From: Macrostomum hystrix | Lineage: Eukaryota; Platyhelminthes; Macrostomidae | NCBI GenBank assembly: GCA_950097015.1 | Contig: CATNEN010000036.1 | Coordinates: 1 to 64,000 of the forward strand | Direction of reading: 5' to 3' | Length of the DNA: 64,000 bases | Shown: positions 58,901 through 64,000 of the stretch, in pieces | Numbering within the stretch: position 1 is the stretch's first letter | Layout of the letters: each line of letters starts with the position of its first letter | Notes under the pieces: generated by a model | Databases searched by the model: none | Seen by the model: the letters and a program-made list of their open reading frames with translations, nothing else | Told to the model about the DNA's origin: nothing | Program-made: the position numbers and the translations under genes

Positions 58901-60935
58901 GTGGATCACATCATTTGGTTTGTGGATCACATCATGGGTTTGTGGATCACATCATTTGGTTTGTGGATCACATCATTTGGTTTGTGGATCACATCATTTG
59001 GTTTGTGGATCACATCATGGGTTTGTGGATCACATCATGGGTTTGTGGATCACATGATGGGTTTGTGAATCATTTTTCATGTTTTGGGCCTTTTCCAATA
59101 GCCTAATAGAGAGATCACGAGGCAGTGAAAGGCGGCATTGCATTCAGAGACCCTTTATTATCTGGGGGAAAGCTATATTATTAAAGGATCGAGACTTTAG
59201 CCAAAGTCCTCTCAGCTCGCAGCTGGAGTTGGGTTTCAGGGATAAGGAAAGAGAGAGACAGAAAACTAGAGGCAAATTCTTCTTAATATTTCCTTCTCCC
59301 ACTTCCCTTGCGCGGCAGGCGGGAGGGTAGGAGGCAATGAGGGGTGAAGAACGGACTCAAGCTGACCAAGTTGGCCACCTCAACTCATTTCGATGCACCG
59401 CCCTGAGTGGCTTGACTAGCGCTGCCAGGCTATTTTTATTGGGCCCCGTTTCAATCGATCCGAAGTGAAGTGATGCCCGAACCTCTGCATGGCTAGGCAA
59501 GCCCCGCACGCGCATATGGGGGTCATTTTAGTTTCGCAAACGAGTGCTTTAACTGTAAAAGTCTAAAAAGTTCTTGCATTGGACAACGAATCATTGACCT
59601 CCCAAGTTTAACTAAATAGGGCAGGACTACATTTTAAACTTTCCTTTCAAGGAGAGCTAATCATTCACGTGACGAATGCACTGTGGAGAGGGAATAGAGG
59701 GGGTCGGGTAGAGGCACGGCAGGAGAGAGAGAAGATGTGGACGGAGATGGAGAGGGGGAGATGCCGGAAGCCACCACAAACCTCCCTCCCCTCTCTCAGC
59801 TTACCTTCGGCCAGCTTAGACATCAACAATGGCACCGGTAGGTAGGCAGGGGAGCAAAGAAGAGTTAGCACTTTTAATAAAAAGGTTGGAGAGTGTCGGA
59901 GAAGGATGGAGCTGAACGATAGGGCAGGAAGCTGGGAGATAACTTGATGTAGCAGTGGAACATTGCTCCGTACCAACACGCGCAGCTTATGGCTCCGGCG
60001 ATTGGGGATAAATCTCCCCATCATACACTATACTCAGATCCCAAATCCAAATACCAATCAATACATGCGCGCACAAAGTATTCTTTGCATTATGCATACA
60101 GTTCACTTTCTATCCCTATATTTTGCTCCCATCTGGTCAAATGCTGAACTCACATTTCTCCCCAACTCGCATTAAAAGTGCAGCTAAGACAGTAAGGACA
60201 AAATTATTCCTAAAAAATGTGAATACTCAATAGCGGCAATTAAATTTTTATTAGTATAAAAACTGTAGCTACTTATTTCACTTTACTTCTAACACTTTCA
60301 CCCAGCAATCCAATTAGACAGCGGAATAAATTCACAAAAGTACTCACAAATTCTGTCAATGACATGCACCATAGTCCTGCCAGAGCCCACACCAATGGTT
60401 TGACAGTTCTGAAATATTATATAATTAATCAGTAATAAAAAGTAATCATAATAATTGCAGGAGGGCTGTGGGCAATAGCACATCATTTGGTGACACGAAG
60501 AGGCAATTCTGTCCATTTCTCTGACTCCTCAGCACACACGCACACATATACAGTACGCAGGCACACACTCACACAGGTGTGTACATCCGCCCTGACTTTC
60601 TCATCGTCAGGCAGTGCACACTCTCACTGTACCTCGGAGGTTGGCCCTTAAGGGCGTAAATTGCACGACAAGCCCCCAAGCCTTCTCTCCGCGCCGCGCC
60701 CAAAATAAATGTGGCCTCGCCGCGGAATCGAGCTCAGGGACCTTGGTGCGAGTAGCAAAAGCGTCAACCGCTCTGCCGTCTCCCTAATACTTAATCAGTA
60801 CTTAATTTAATTATTTAAAACTCATTCCTATGCAGTGCTAACCTGGAGATGTTCTTCAACTGCAGCATAGGCAGCCTGTTTTCTGGCCATATCCTTCTTG
60901 TTGTCGACATTGTTGTGCTTGTTTGTTGAGTTCAT
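34764..60935 (-). CDS. RPIA: ribose-5-phosphate isomerase A (5 exons over 26 kb)
   Basis: Cytosolic pentose-phosphate enzyme interconverting ribose-5-phosphate and ribulose-5-phosphate. Exons by eye: 60843-60935, 60348-60408, 44319-44374, 37227-37565, 34764-34955, all with GT-AG borders and compatible phases (0, 1, 0, 0); 246 residues, close to the cytosolic core of the family. Seen: the GVGSGRTMVH phosphate loop (37-46), CIPTSYQ, DSADEID and NMIKGGGG, LLQEKI, and GPVVTDNGNFILDW near 184-197. D97, D100, K110 and E119 have exactly the spacing of E. coli D81, D84, K94, E103. Oddities: R42 replaces the serine of the usual GSGST loop and S98 the glycine of DGADE. Introns 2-4 carry different minisatellites; intron 2 also holds a Gypsy element in the opposite orientation. 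Confidence 0.96.
35060..36870 (-). repeat. 27-bp minisatellite, RPIA intron 4
   Basis: About 65 units containing AATTTGAGAACCTTCAAA plus GTCTCATCC, with G/A/T variants at one position and CTTCAA/CATCAA variants. The period of 27 leaves long frames open on both strands; these have no other sign of coding. Degenerate copies continue to about 37030. Confidence 0.97.
37227..37565 (-). CDS. RPIA: RPIA exon 4
   Basis: Acceptor TTTCCGCAG|GCC, donor AAATTG|GTGAGC, 113 codons. Carries the catalytic D97, D100, K110 and E119 and GIPLEVVPMAW. Confidence 0.97.
37595..38325 (-). repeat. 18-20-bp minisatellite, RPIA intron 3
   Basis: About 38 units of GGGATTTGAGTTTCAAAAAT, length varying through the A-run. 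The first degenerate units (AATCCCATG, GGGATTTGAATTGCC) start about 30 bp from the exon 4 acceptor. Confidence 0.96.
38326..38774 (-). other. unique spacer in RPIA intron 3
   Basis: About 450 bp without repeats or recognisable coding sequence between two arrays. Confidence 0.45.
38775..39295 (-). repeat. 32-bp minisatellite, RPIA intron 3
   Basis: About 16 units containing CTCTTTCACTAATGTACACT and ATAAGTCCTCCC; outer units are more degenerate than central ones. Confidence 0.96.
39296..39780 (-). other. AT-rich spacer in RPIA intron 3
   Basis: About 480 bp, no feature seen. Confidence 0.4.
39783..44305 (-). repeat. 33-bp minisatellite, RPIA intron 3 (about 137 units)
   Basis: Units contain ACACTCAGGATCTAATTATG and GCACAAACACCCC. 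Variant types (CACC, CCGAC, GGCAAAAAC, ATGGC/ATCGC) recur in the same order in several blocks. Units from about 42.2 kb to the microexon are enriched for ATCGC and for a 2-bp deletion (CAGGTCTAAT). The period is a multiple of three, so frames up to 1070 codons are open without evidence of coding. Confidence 0.98.
44319..44374 (-). CDS. RPIA: RPIA microexon 3 (56 nt)
   Basis: Acceptor AATATTGCAG|CC, donor TATCAG|GTGAGTGG. The phase-1 base from exon 2 plus CC gives Ser, then ELIRQRGWSIRCIPTSYQ. This fills exactly the gap between the exon 2 and exon 4 products (family: AER...CIPTSFQ). Its donor is followed within about 20 bp by the 33-bp array. Confidence 0.95.
44375..44935 (-). other. start of RPIA intron 2
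   Basis: About 560 bp upstream (minus-strand sense) of the microexon, with no repeat array. No gene recognised on either strand. Confidence 0.4.
44936..45383 (+). pseudogene. Crypton/DUF3504-type recombinase N-terminal relic
   Basis: Conceptual translation from ATG at 44936 is interrupted by TAA at codons 39 and 90 and TAG at codon 135. Its last part reads RLKEFLAERGLSTDLEVM, then LCSDLRLFFSTVKKADGSAS. That resembles the N-terminal segment of the DUF3504/KIAA1958-type tyrosine-recombinase-derived proteins (FKxWLxERxLSTDxExMS...L..F...), many of which come from Crypton elements. No catalytic core follows. Family assignment is by motif memory. Confidence 0.5.
45460..45553. repeat. 27-bp-arm palindrome
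   Basis: Arms 45460-45486 and 45527-45553 (TATGCTAGGCTTCC then G/TAGTGCGTAAATA) are inverted with a single mismatch around a 40-nt loop rich in GCGC. A second perfect hairpin, CATAGTAGCT/AGCTACTATG with a 4-nt loop, is at 45635-45658. Confidence 0.85.
45554..46564 (-). other. RPIA intron 2, non-array part
   Basis: No gene. Repeated GGCCATAGAC/GTCTATGGCC motifs in both orientations (for example near 44626, 45838 and 45999) suggest remnants of an inverted-repeat element around the recombinase relic. Confidence 0.35.
46565..46864 (-). repeat. 78-bp minisatellite, part left of Gypsy element 2
   Basis: About three and a half units combining GTCGATACAGGAGTCTGTGC and GGCCGATACAGATACAGGAA. Continues at 51604 on the other side of the Gypsy insertion. 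Confidence 0.93.
46865..47073 (+). repeat. 5' LTR of Gypsy element 2
   Basis: 209 bp from TGTAAGACTTGC to GCCTCTACA. Contains TTAAATATATATTG, a possible TATA element, about 65 bp before the end. Confidence 0.95.
47075..47092 (+). promoter_or_regulatory. candidate primer-binding site, Gypsy element 2
   Basis: TGGCATCGCAAGCAGTCA begins two bases after the 5' LTR. It shares 14 of its first 15 bases with the site of element 1, implying the same primer tRNA although the two elements are otherwise divergent. Confidence 0.6.
47092..51165 (+). CDS. Gypsy element 2 Gag-Pol polyprotein (intact)
   Basis: 1357 codons from the ATG at 47092; the frame is open from inside the primer site, so this first ATG is the likely start. 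Order: a gag-like region; two zinc knuckles from residue 206 (CIRCGEPGH, CRSCNKVGH); protease DSGAT near 297; reverse transcriptase with VHDD in place of the usual YxDD near 610; RNase H from about 755; integrase with an HHCC finger near 970-1020 and D,D-35-E near 1041, 1095 and 1131 (35 residues counted). A short integrase C-terminal domain follows, then a Pro/Ala-rich tail. The coding region is strongly GC-rich against AT-rich surroundings. No stop or frameshift. Confidence 0.96.
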   Translation: MSVPLHLPPPEPFDTQKEPHNLAARWAEWASRFKCFVTASGISNTQQQREILLYVGGKQLYEAYAELTTPGESLDDLLKAFKGHFSSRHNPVFVRYEFRFCTQQQGESINAWVQRLYRAAEGCDFETQRDPIIRDQIVAGCQSDQLRRRLLQTPNIGLQDALQQARAFESADLQSAAIEARKSDSVNAVRRIERPARFEQPRNSKCIRCGEPGHRTCEAARGKTCRSCNKVGHLAKACLSKPSGSRRVHTITEEQQPEQQGPDDSDSSCEVFSLSPLRKRLPLVKADINGRTTDLLIDSGATCNLMDVRTFKAIEGSAAQLVESQKKVFPFGSSKPLTTLGKATLQTTVYDVSARISYIIVKESGTTIIGRQTSEGLGILRIGPSQPTVCQLTEANKLPKSLNTALEAAAAEANDRTLPEQERLANILRAHRQRFEGIGCVKDVEVSIHLREEAVPVCHPPSRVPVHLREAAQRELDEQLAAGIIERVKGPSDWVARMVVVPKSQPGQVRITQDLRDVNKFVVPEKQPIPTFEEVTDEMAGARYFSELDINKAFHQIRVREESRHLLTFSTPKGLMRLTRLCMGFTSASEILQRVMTTVLGGLSGVRWVHDDIIIYARNIKDHNQQLAATLQRLESYNVTLNPAKCRFAVREATFLAMRLSEKGIQPTEDKVSAVQSFRAPKNASEVRSFLGLVAFVSRFIPALADIAKPLRNLTRREAAWTWGAAEDAAFNAVKSYIAASSTLAFFDKQKPTEVIVDASPTGLGAILSQQQPDGSLRPIAYASRALTAVEARYSQTEREALAVKFGCLRFRHYLSGSPGFRVVTDHKPLVHLFKPNSRPPPRIERMALSIQDLVFETTYRPGPSNPSDVLSRQPSGPSAVAAVGESRDTNFINSIAEAATPKGLSLQQIKEATARDEALRAAIAALRGGDWDLRDATLRSLHALKQELSATDGVLLRGHRIVVPEALRQAVLRLAHQGHQGDKKTQARLSAKVWWPGMVGEARRMCDTCLPCQAASHRAAVPAAPLQATPLPPYAWHTLGIDFTGPVQNRHLLVIVDHFSRYPIVISMSSMTAEAVTKQLRKLFATFGRPTQLVSDNGPPFSSQAFRDYLGSNGIQQRLVTPYHPAANGVTERVNRSINKTVRIANIESTDWREALEDWLEAYRNTPHSSTGSTPAELMFQRQVQDVIPSVQQRGQQPRNLASIRARDNEAKQRMARYADDRRRAASHDIRSGDSVLRRRRPAAKTKTPFEPEPWTIDEVKGDSLVLSRGRQTCMRHITDLKHLPTIDQPPTPPPPGGSAPPMEPPAAAAPAAPPEAPTALLPAPPLAQPRTAGGRASPPNVSRCPRPRACKISRL
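51382..51389 (+). promoter_or_regulatory. polypurine tract, Gypsy element 2
   Basis: GGGAAGGA directly before the 3' LTR. Confidence 0.75.
51390..51598 (+). repeat. 3' LTR of Gypsy element 2
   Basis: 209-bp copy identical to the 5' LTR as far as I can compare by eye. Confidence 0.95.
51604..51720 (-). repeat. 78-bp minisatellite, part right of Gypsy element 2
   Basis: Resumes the array broken by the Gypsy insertion and grades into the 39-bp array. Confidence 0.9.
51721..57860 (-). repeat. 39-bp minisatellite with higher-order structure, RPIA intron 2
   Basis: About 157 units of 39 bp containing TTGATGGTGGATACAGGAGT and CTGTACTTGTAT. Diagnostic variants (GGTCGA, TATCGG, TATTTG, TATTGATG, GATTCATGAG) recur in blocks: a block of 15 units (585 bp) starting near 52563 is repeated directly at 53148 and again near 55606. 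The period is 13 codons, so all plus-strand frames stay open for long stretches; frames change only at single-base indels near 53614, 54812, 55330 and 55401. Not coding. Confidence 0.98.
57861..58603 (-). other. RPIA intron 2, non-array spacer
   Basis: No gene recognised; AT-rich, then a G/A-rich stretch near 58200-58350. Confidence 0.4.
58604..59075 (-). repeat. 21-bp minisatellite, RPIA intron 2
   Basis: About 22 copies of GGTTTGTGGATCACATCATT, with a shorter GGG variant toward the right end. Confidence 0.97.
59076..60347 (-). other. RPIA intron 2, first 1.3 kb after exon 2
   Basis: No repeat array or recognised gene. A 119-codon minus-strand frame near 59665-60024 has no conserved motif and low-complexity composition. 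Confidence 0.4.
60348..60408 (-). CDS. RPIA: RPIA exon 2 (61 nt)
   Basis: Acceptor ATATTTCAG|AAC, donor ATTT|GTGAGT. Encodes NCQTIGVGSGRTMVHVIDRI, the phosphate-binding loop, and leaves one base for exon 3. Confidence 0.95.
60435..60790 (-). mobile_element. tRNA-derived SINE in RPIA intron 1, TSD TTAATCAGTA
   Basis: A 356-bp insertion on the minus strand flanked by perfect 10-bp direct repeats TTAATCAGTA (60425-60434 and 60791-60800). Its 5' end is tRNA-like: GGGAGACGGCAGAGCGGTTG (box A region) followed 30-50 bp later by GAGCTCGATTCCGCGG (box B/T-loop). A non-tRNA body and an A/T-rich tail follow. Its tail ends only about 25 bp before the RPIA exon 2 acceptor. Confidence 0.85.
60843..60935 (-). 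CDS. RPIA: RPIA exon 1
   Basis: ATG at 60933-60935; 31 codons, ending AAYAAVEEHLQ at donor CAG|GTTAGC, phase 0. The QAAYAAVEEH stretch matches the family's N-terminal AA..AVE.H helix. Confidence 0.9.
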
Positions 60936-61439
60936 TGCGATGCGTTTGATTTAATATTCTTTTTTATTTCGCCTGTAACAAAAACCTTGAAAATTAAAAG
61001 TGGCAGATTTCTAGATGTTGCATTCGGAGCTGAAAAATAGTGTCATTCATTAATAATTTTTCTATAAATTATAATAATACCAACTAGCTGAAGCCATGCA
61101 GGTAATGTAGTTAAAGAAAAAATATTTGTTGTCATTTAAATCTTATTTAAACTGCTTTCTAAAGCTTGAAATCAATTATTAAGTAGAGAAATCAATACAA
61201 AAATAACTAAAAATTCATATTTCTTTAAGTACATTAACTTTAATGATAAATAGTAAGCAATCTCACTATGAAAATAGTAAAAGGGAAAGTAACTAAAACT
61301 TAAGAGTTAGTACTTAACATGTCTGACCAATCCTTTACAAAAAAACTAGTGAGTCTAGTAGTATATAAAGGCGTGAACATTTTATGCAATACAGTAGCTG
61401 CTGAGCGGTGAAACAATACAAATTTTTGTGGATCTTTTT

Positions 61440-61680
61440 GAGGGCCAACCTCCAAGCCACAATGAGAGTGTACACTGCCTGATGATGAGAAAGTCAGGCC
61501 AGATTTATACAACCTATGTGAATGTGTGTGCCTGTCTACAGTACTTATGTTGTGTGTGTGTGTGTGTATGCTCAGGAGTCAGAAAAATGGGCAGAATTGC
61601 CTCCTTGCTGGCTACGGGTCCAGTGTCACAAAATGATATGCAATTGCCTACAGCATTCCTACAATTATTACTATATGTAT
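61440..61680 (+). repeat. second, 5'-truncated SINE copy
   Basis: Inverted and diverged copy of the body and tail of the SINE at 60435-60655: shared GGGCCAACCTCC, GATGAGAAAGTCAGG, GGAGTCAGA, CAGAATTGCCTC and CAATTATTA blocks in the same order. The tRNA-like head is missing. Together the two copies form an inverted pair around RPIA exon 1. Confidence 0.75.
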
Positions 61681-63280
61681 CATCAATACTGAGCCTAAAT
61701 ATTTGAATTTTCTAACAAAAAGTATATTTAGTAGTAGTACTGCCATTTGTGCTTTAGCTTTGCCAGCATAACAAGGTATTCCAATTTTCATTTTATTTTT
61801 TAAAGAAACATAGGGGGCCTAGTGTCCTTTTTTAAGACATTGGTACAACTTAGGTATTAGTAAGCATTTTTATTATGGGCTATTTTGGGACAAGCCATAA
61901 CGCTTGATCCATAGTGTGTACTTAAAATACAATTTGGATGTTAGATGAAAGCATCAACTCTAGTCTAGCACCAAACCAAAAAATTAATACAGTAACAGTA
62001 CACCTGAAAAGTATGACTAATTGCAATACAAGTACAATTATAAAATAGAAAGTAACAATAAACATTCCTATGGCCATCAATGAATGACAAAAATGTGCAA
62101 AAGATAAGCCTATGTATTTTTGGCATCTGTGTATACACGTACATTCATAGGATGGCAAGTTAGAGCAAGCTGTTTATTAAAATAGTGATTGTATTTTATT
62201 TACTTGATTTTATAGATGAAAAAAATTCATAATTTAATAGTATAATTCCTCACTCTTCTAAAGTCTAAGATCCCCAAGCCAATAGCCATGACAATATAAA
62301 TAGACAAGCCACCATGTCTCAAATATGGGTTGTGGCTTGCTTATGAAGCGGGCTGCTGTGCCTGTAGGGCCTAAGTTTCTGAATTATGGACATGGCCAGC
62401 ATATAGGTAAGCAAGCAACGACTCCATATTTTATTAGGGACATGGGCATGGCAGCTGTGTAATGTAATTTTGCTGCTTATGGGCATGACCGTGGTGCCCT
62501 AAATTAGGCATGTTAAGCACTAGCTGAAAATTAATATATATAATTTTACGCTTTTATTAATATTGATCAATTAAACTAAATCATTCAAGTTTTTTAATTC
62601 GTACTTTTATGTCAGTTCACCGAGTCTGACATGAGATTAACCTTAACTAAGCTTCGATTCACATTAAAGTATGATAATTTTTACCTGATCCTGACTTCAG
62701 ATATATTACGCAGCGTAATATACTATAGCACATGACATCGTAATCTCAGTTGACTTCCAAGTCATTGAATAATTTGCGCAAAGTGTCCTAGCCTAAGACG
62801 ATTAAAAAAGTTTGTGAATTCTTGTTAATTCCTCGAATTTTTCTCACTTAAATTTTACTGATTGCATTCTTGACGTTGACGATTTCGTGACCTGAATAAA
62901 TCCGTGATTTTAGATTTGTATCGTGGTGAATATTAAACTCATTCTATAATTGCCTAAATATTATTTTAAAGCGGCTTAAGTCTATCGCTCGTCTTGGAAG
63001 GCTCTTAAAATGTTTTCAATTTGGCAGATAAGGCCGAAGTCCTTAGGGCAGATAGATTTGGGGCAGAGTATAGATATTTACATTTTTCCTGTCTTAACTA
63101 TTTCAGTAAAAAATAATATTCAGCATTGACAAACGGTAAAGTTCAACCATAATTCAGCCCAGCGTCTCATTAGTGTTAGAAAGACGCATTGCTGGAAGCG
63201 AAATAGTGGTCCACTTAGCCATTAGACGTTCATTCACTGGGATACACAGACTACTATACTCTTAATCTGACTGAGTAGTG
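61681..63280. other. upstream flank of RPIA, no gene recognised
   Basis: AT-rich. Short repeated GGGCATGG/GGACATGG motifs near 62380-62480 only. Confidence 0.4.
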
Positions 63281-63313
63281 TGTGTGTGAGTGTGTGTGTG
63301 TGTGTGTGTGTGT
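63281..63313 (+). repeat. (TG)n microsatellite, left part
   Basis: TG dinucleotide run directly outside the inverted-repeat element at 63314. Confidence 0.9.
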
Positions 63314-63979
63314 CAAGGACCAGTAGTAGATGGAGGACGTTACACTCGGATTTCGTGGAAATTTTTTTGAAGTCCGATTTTTACTGCAAAATACATTGGC
63401 GAGATAGCAAAATTTCACGTTTTTAATATTCAGAGGCCTGTTGTAATTGATTTAAGCCTGCTTCAAAAAAACCCATCTAAAATTTTACTATTAACACCCT
63501 GTTCTATTGGTTTCTATTATGTTTTAGTCGCGAAAACGTTCTACAGATATAGTTTTATCACATTTTGATGTAGTCATGAAATAACATATATATGCCCTTT
63601 GGCTAGCTAAACTATAGCTAGGCTGGCCTAGCATATCAGGCCTTCTATATTAAATCTCTCTAACAAAAAAATTAAATTTGTATTGCCATAGCATATCTCG
63701 TGTCATACAAACATGATAAGAAGATGCTAAGTTTGATAATGGACACTCATTCATAATATACTCAATTATATTTATATATCCACACTCCAACCAAGTTCCC
63801 TAATAAGTGGTTTCATCCACTGAAATTCATTGATACAGCTGTTGTAGGCATTCCAAATACATGTCTACTGTGTACCAACTATGCTATTAAACCTTTAAAC
63901 CTTTAAATTAAAAAATCGGCCTTCAAAAAAATGTGCACCATTTTAGAGTGTTACGTCCTTCTACTTAAGTAGTCCGTGG
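63314..63979. mobile_element. inverted-repeat (MITE-like) element inside (TG)n
   Basis: Arms of about 70 bp: CAAGGACCAGTAGTAGATGG...GGACGTTACACTC...ATTTTTTTGAAGTCCGATTT at the left, and its imperfect inverse (ATCGGCCTTCAAAAAAAT...GAGTGTTACGTCC...AGTCCGTG) at the right. Both ends abut TG runs in the same orientation, as expected if the element entered a TG microsatellite. Non-coding. Confidence 0.65.
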
Positions 63980-64000
63980 TGTGTGTGTGTGTGTGTGTGC
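63980..64000 (+). repeat. (TG)n microsatellite, right part
   Basis: TG run continuing to the window edge. Confidence 0.85.

Noticed and set aside
59665-60024. 119-codon minus-strand ORF in RPIA intron 2
   Set aside because: Low-complexity Ser/Leu/Pro composition, same strand as the intron of RPIA, no motif.

Overview
This window is animal nuclear DNA. Intron-split genes for MFSD2 (lysophospholipid symporter), TFIIB and ribose-5-phosphate isomerase, canonical GT-AG introns, Ty3/Gypsy elements, a tRNA-derived SINE and MITE-like elements all point to a metazoan. MFSD2 excludes prokaryotes. The phylum cannot be fixed from sequence alone; a lophotrochozoan such as a free-living flatworm is only a guess. 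Adding up the spans, minisatellite arrays occupy about 25 kb, roughly 40 % of the window.

Layout. 122-5174: a complete Ty3/Gypsy element on the minus strand, with 332-bp LTRs and target duplication GGTAG. 5676-15496: an MFSD2-type gene on the plus strand in four exons, with a 79-nt exon 3 lying between two large arrays. 15.5-19.8 kb: AT-rich intergenic DNA with 40-bp and 37-bp arrays. 19895-22175: TFIIB (minus) in two exons whose single intron is almost entirely two minisatellites. 22575-22970: an unidentified small ORF (minus). 23-34.6 kb: intergenic DNA with several inverted-repeat elements, a Penelope-like relic, and a G-rich 19-bp array carrying three copies of one exon-like cassette. 34764-60935: RPIA (minus), five exons spread over 26 kb for a 246-residue enzyme. 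Its exon 3 is only 56 nt and sits beside a 4.5-kb array of 33-bp units. RPIA intron 2 (about 16 kb) holds a Crypton/DUF3504-type relic, a second and apparently intact Ty3/Gypsy element with identical 209-bp LTRs, and a 6-kb array of 39-bp units that the Gypsy element interrupted. 61-64 kb: AT-rich flank with a second SINE-related copy and an inverted-repeat element lying inside a (TG)n tract.

The three recognised genes are unrelated housekeeping functions (lipid transport, Pol II initiation, pentose phosphate pathway). What links them is architecture: every intron longer than about 1.3 kb carries minisatellites of its own unit sequence, several starting within a few to tens of bases of a splice site. 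Many very long open frames in the arrays exist only because the repeat period is a multiple of three; they are not annotated as genes.
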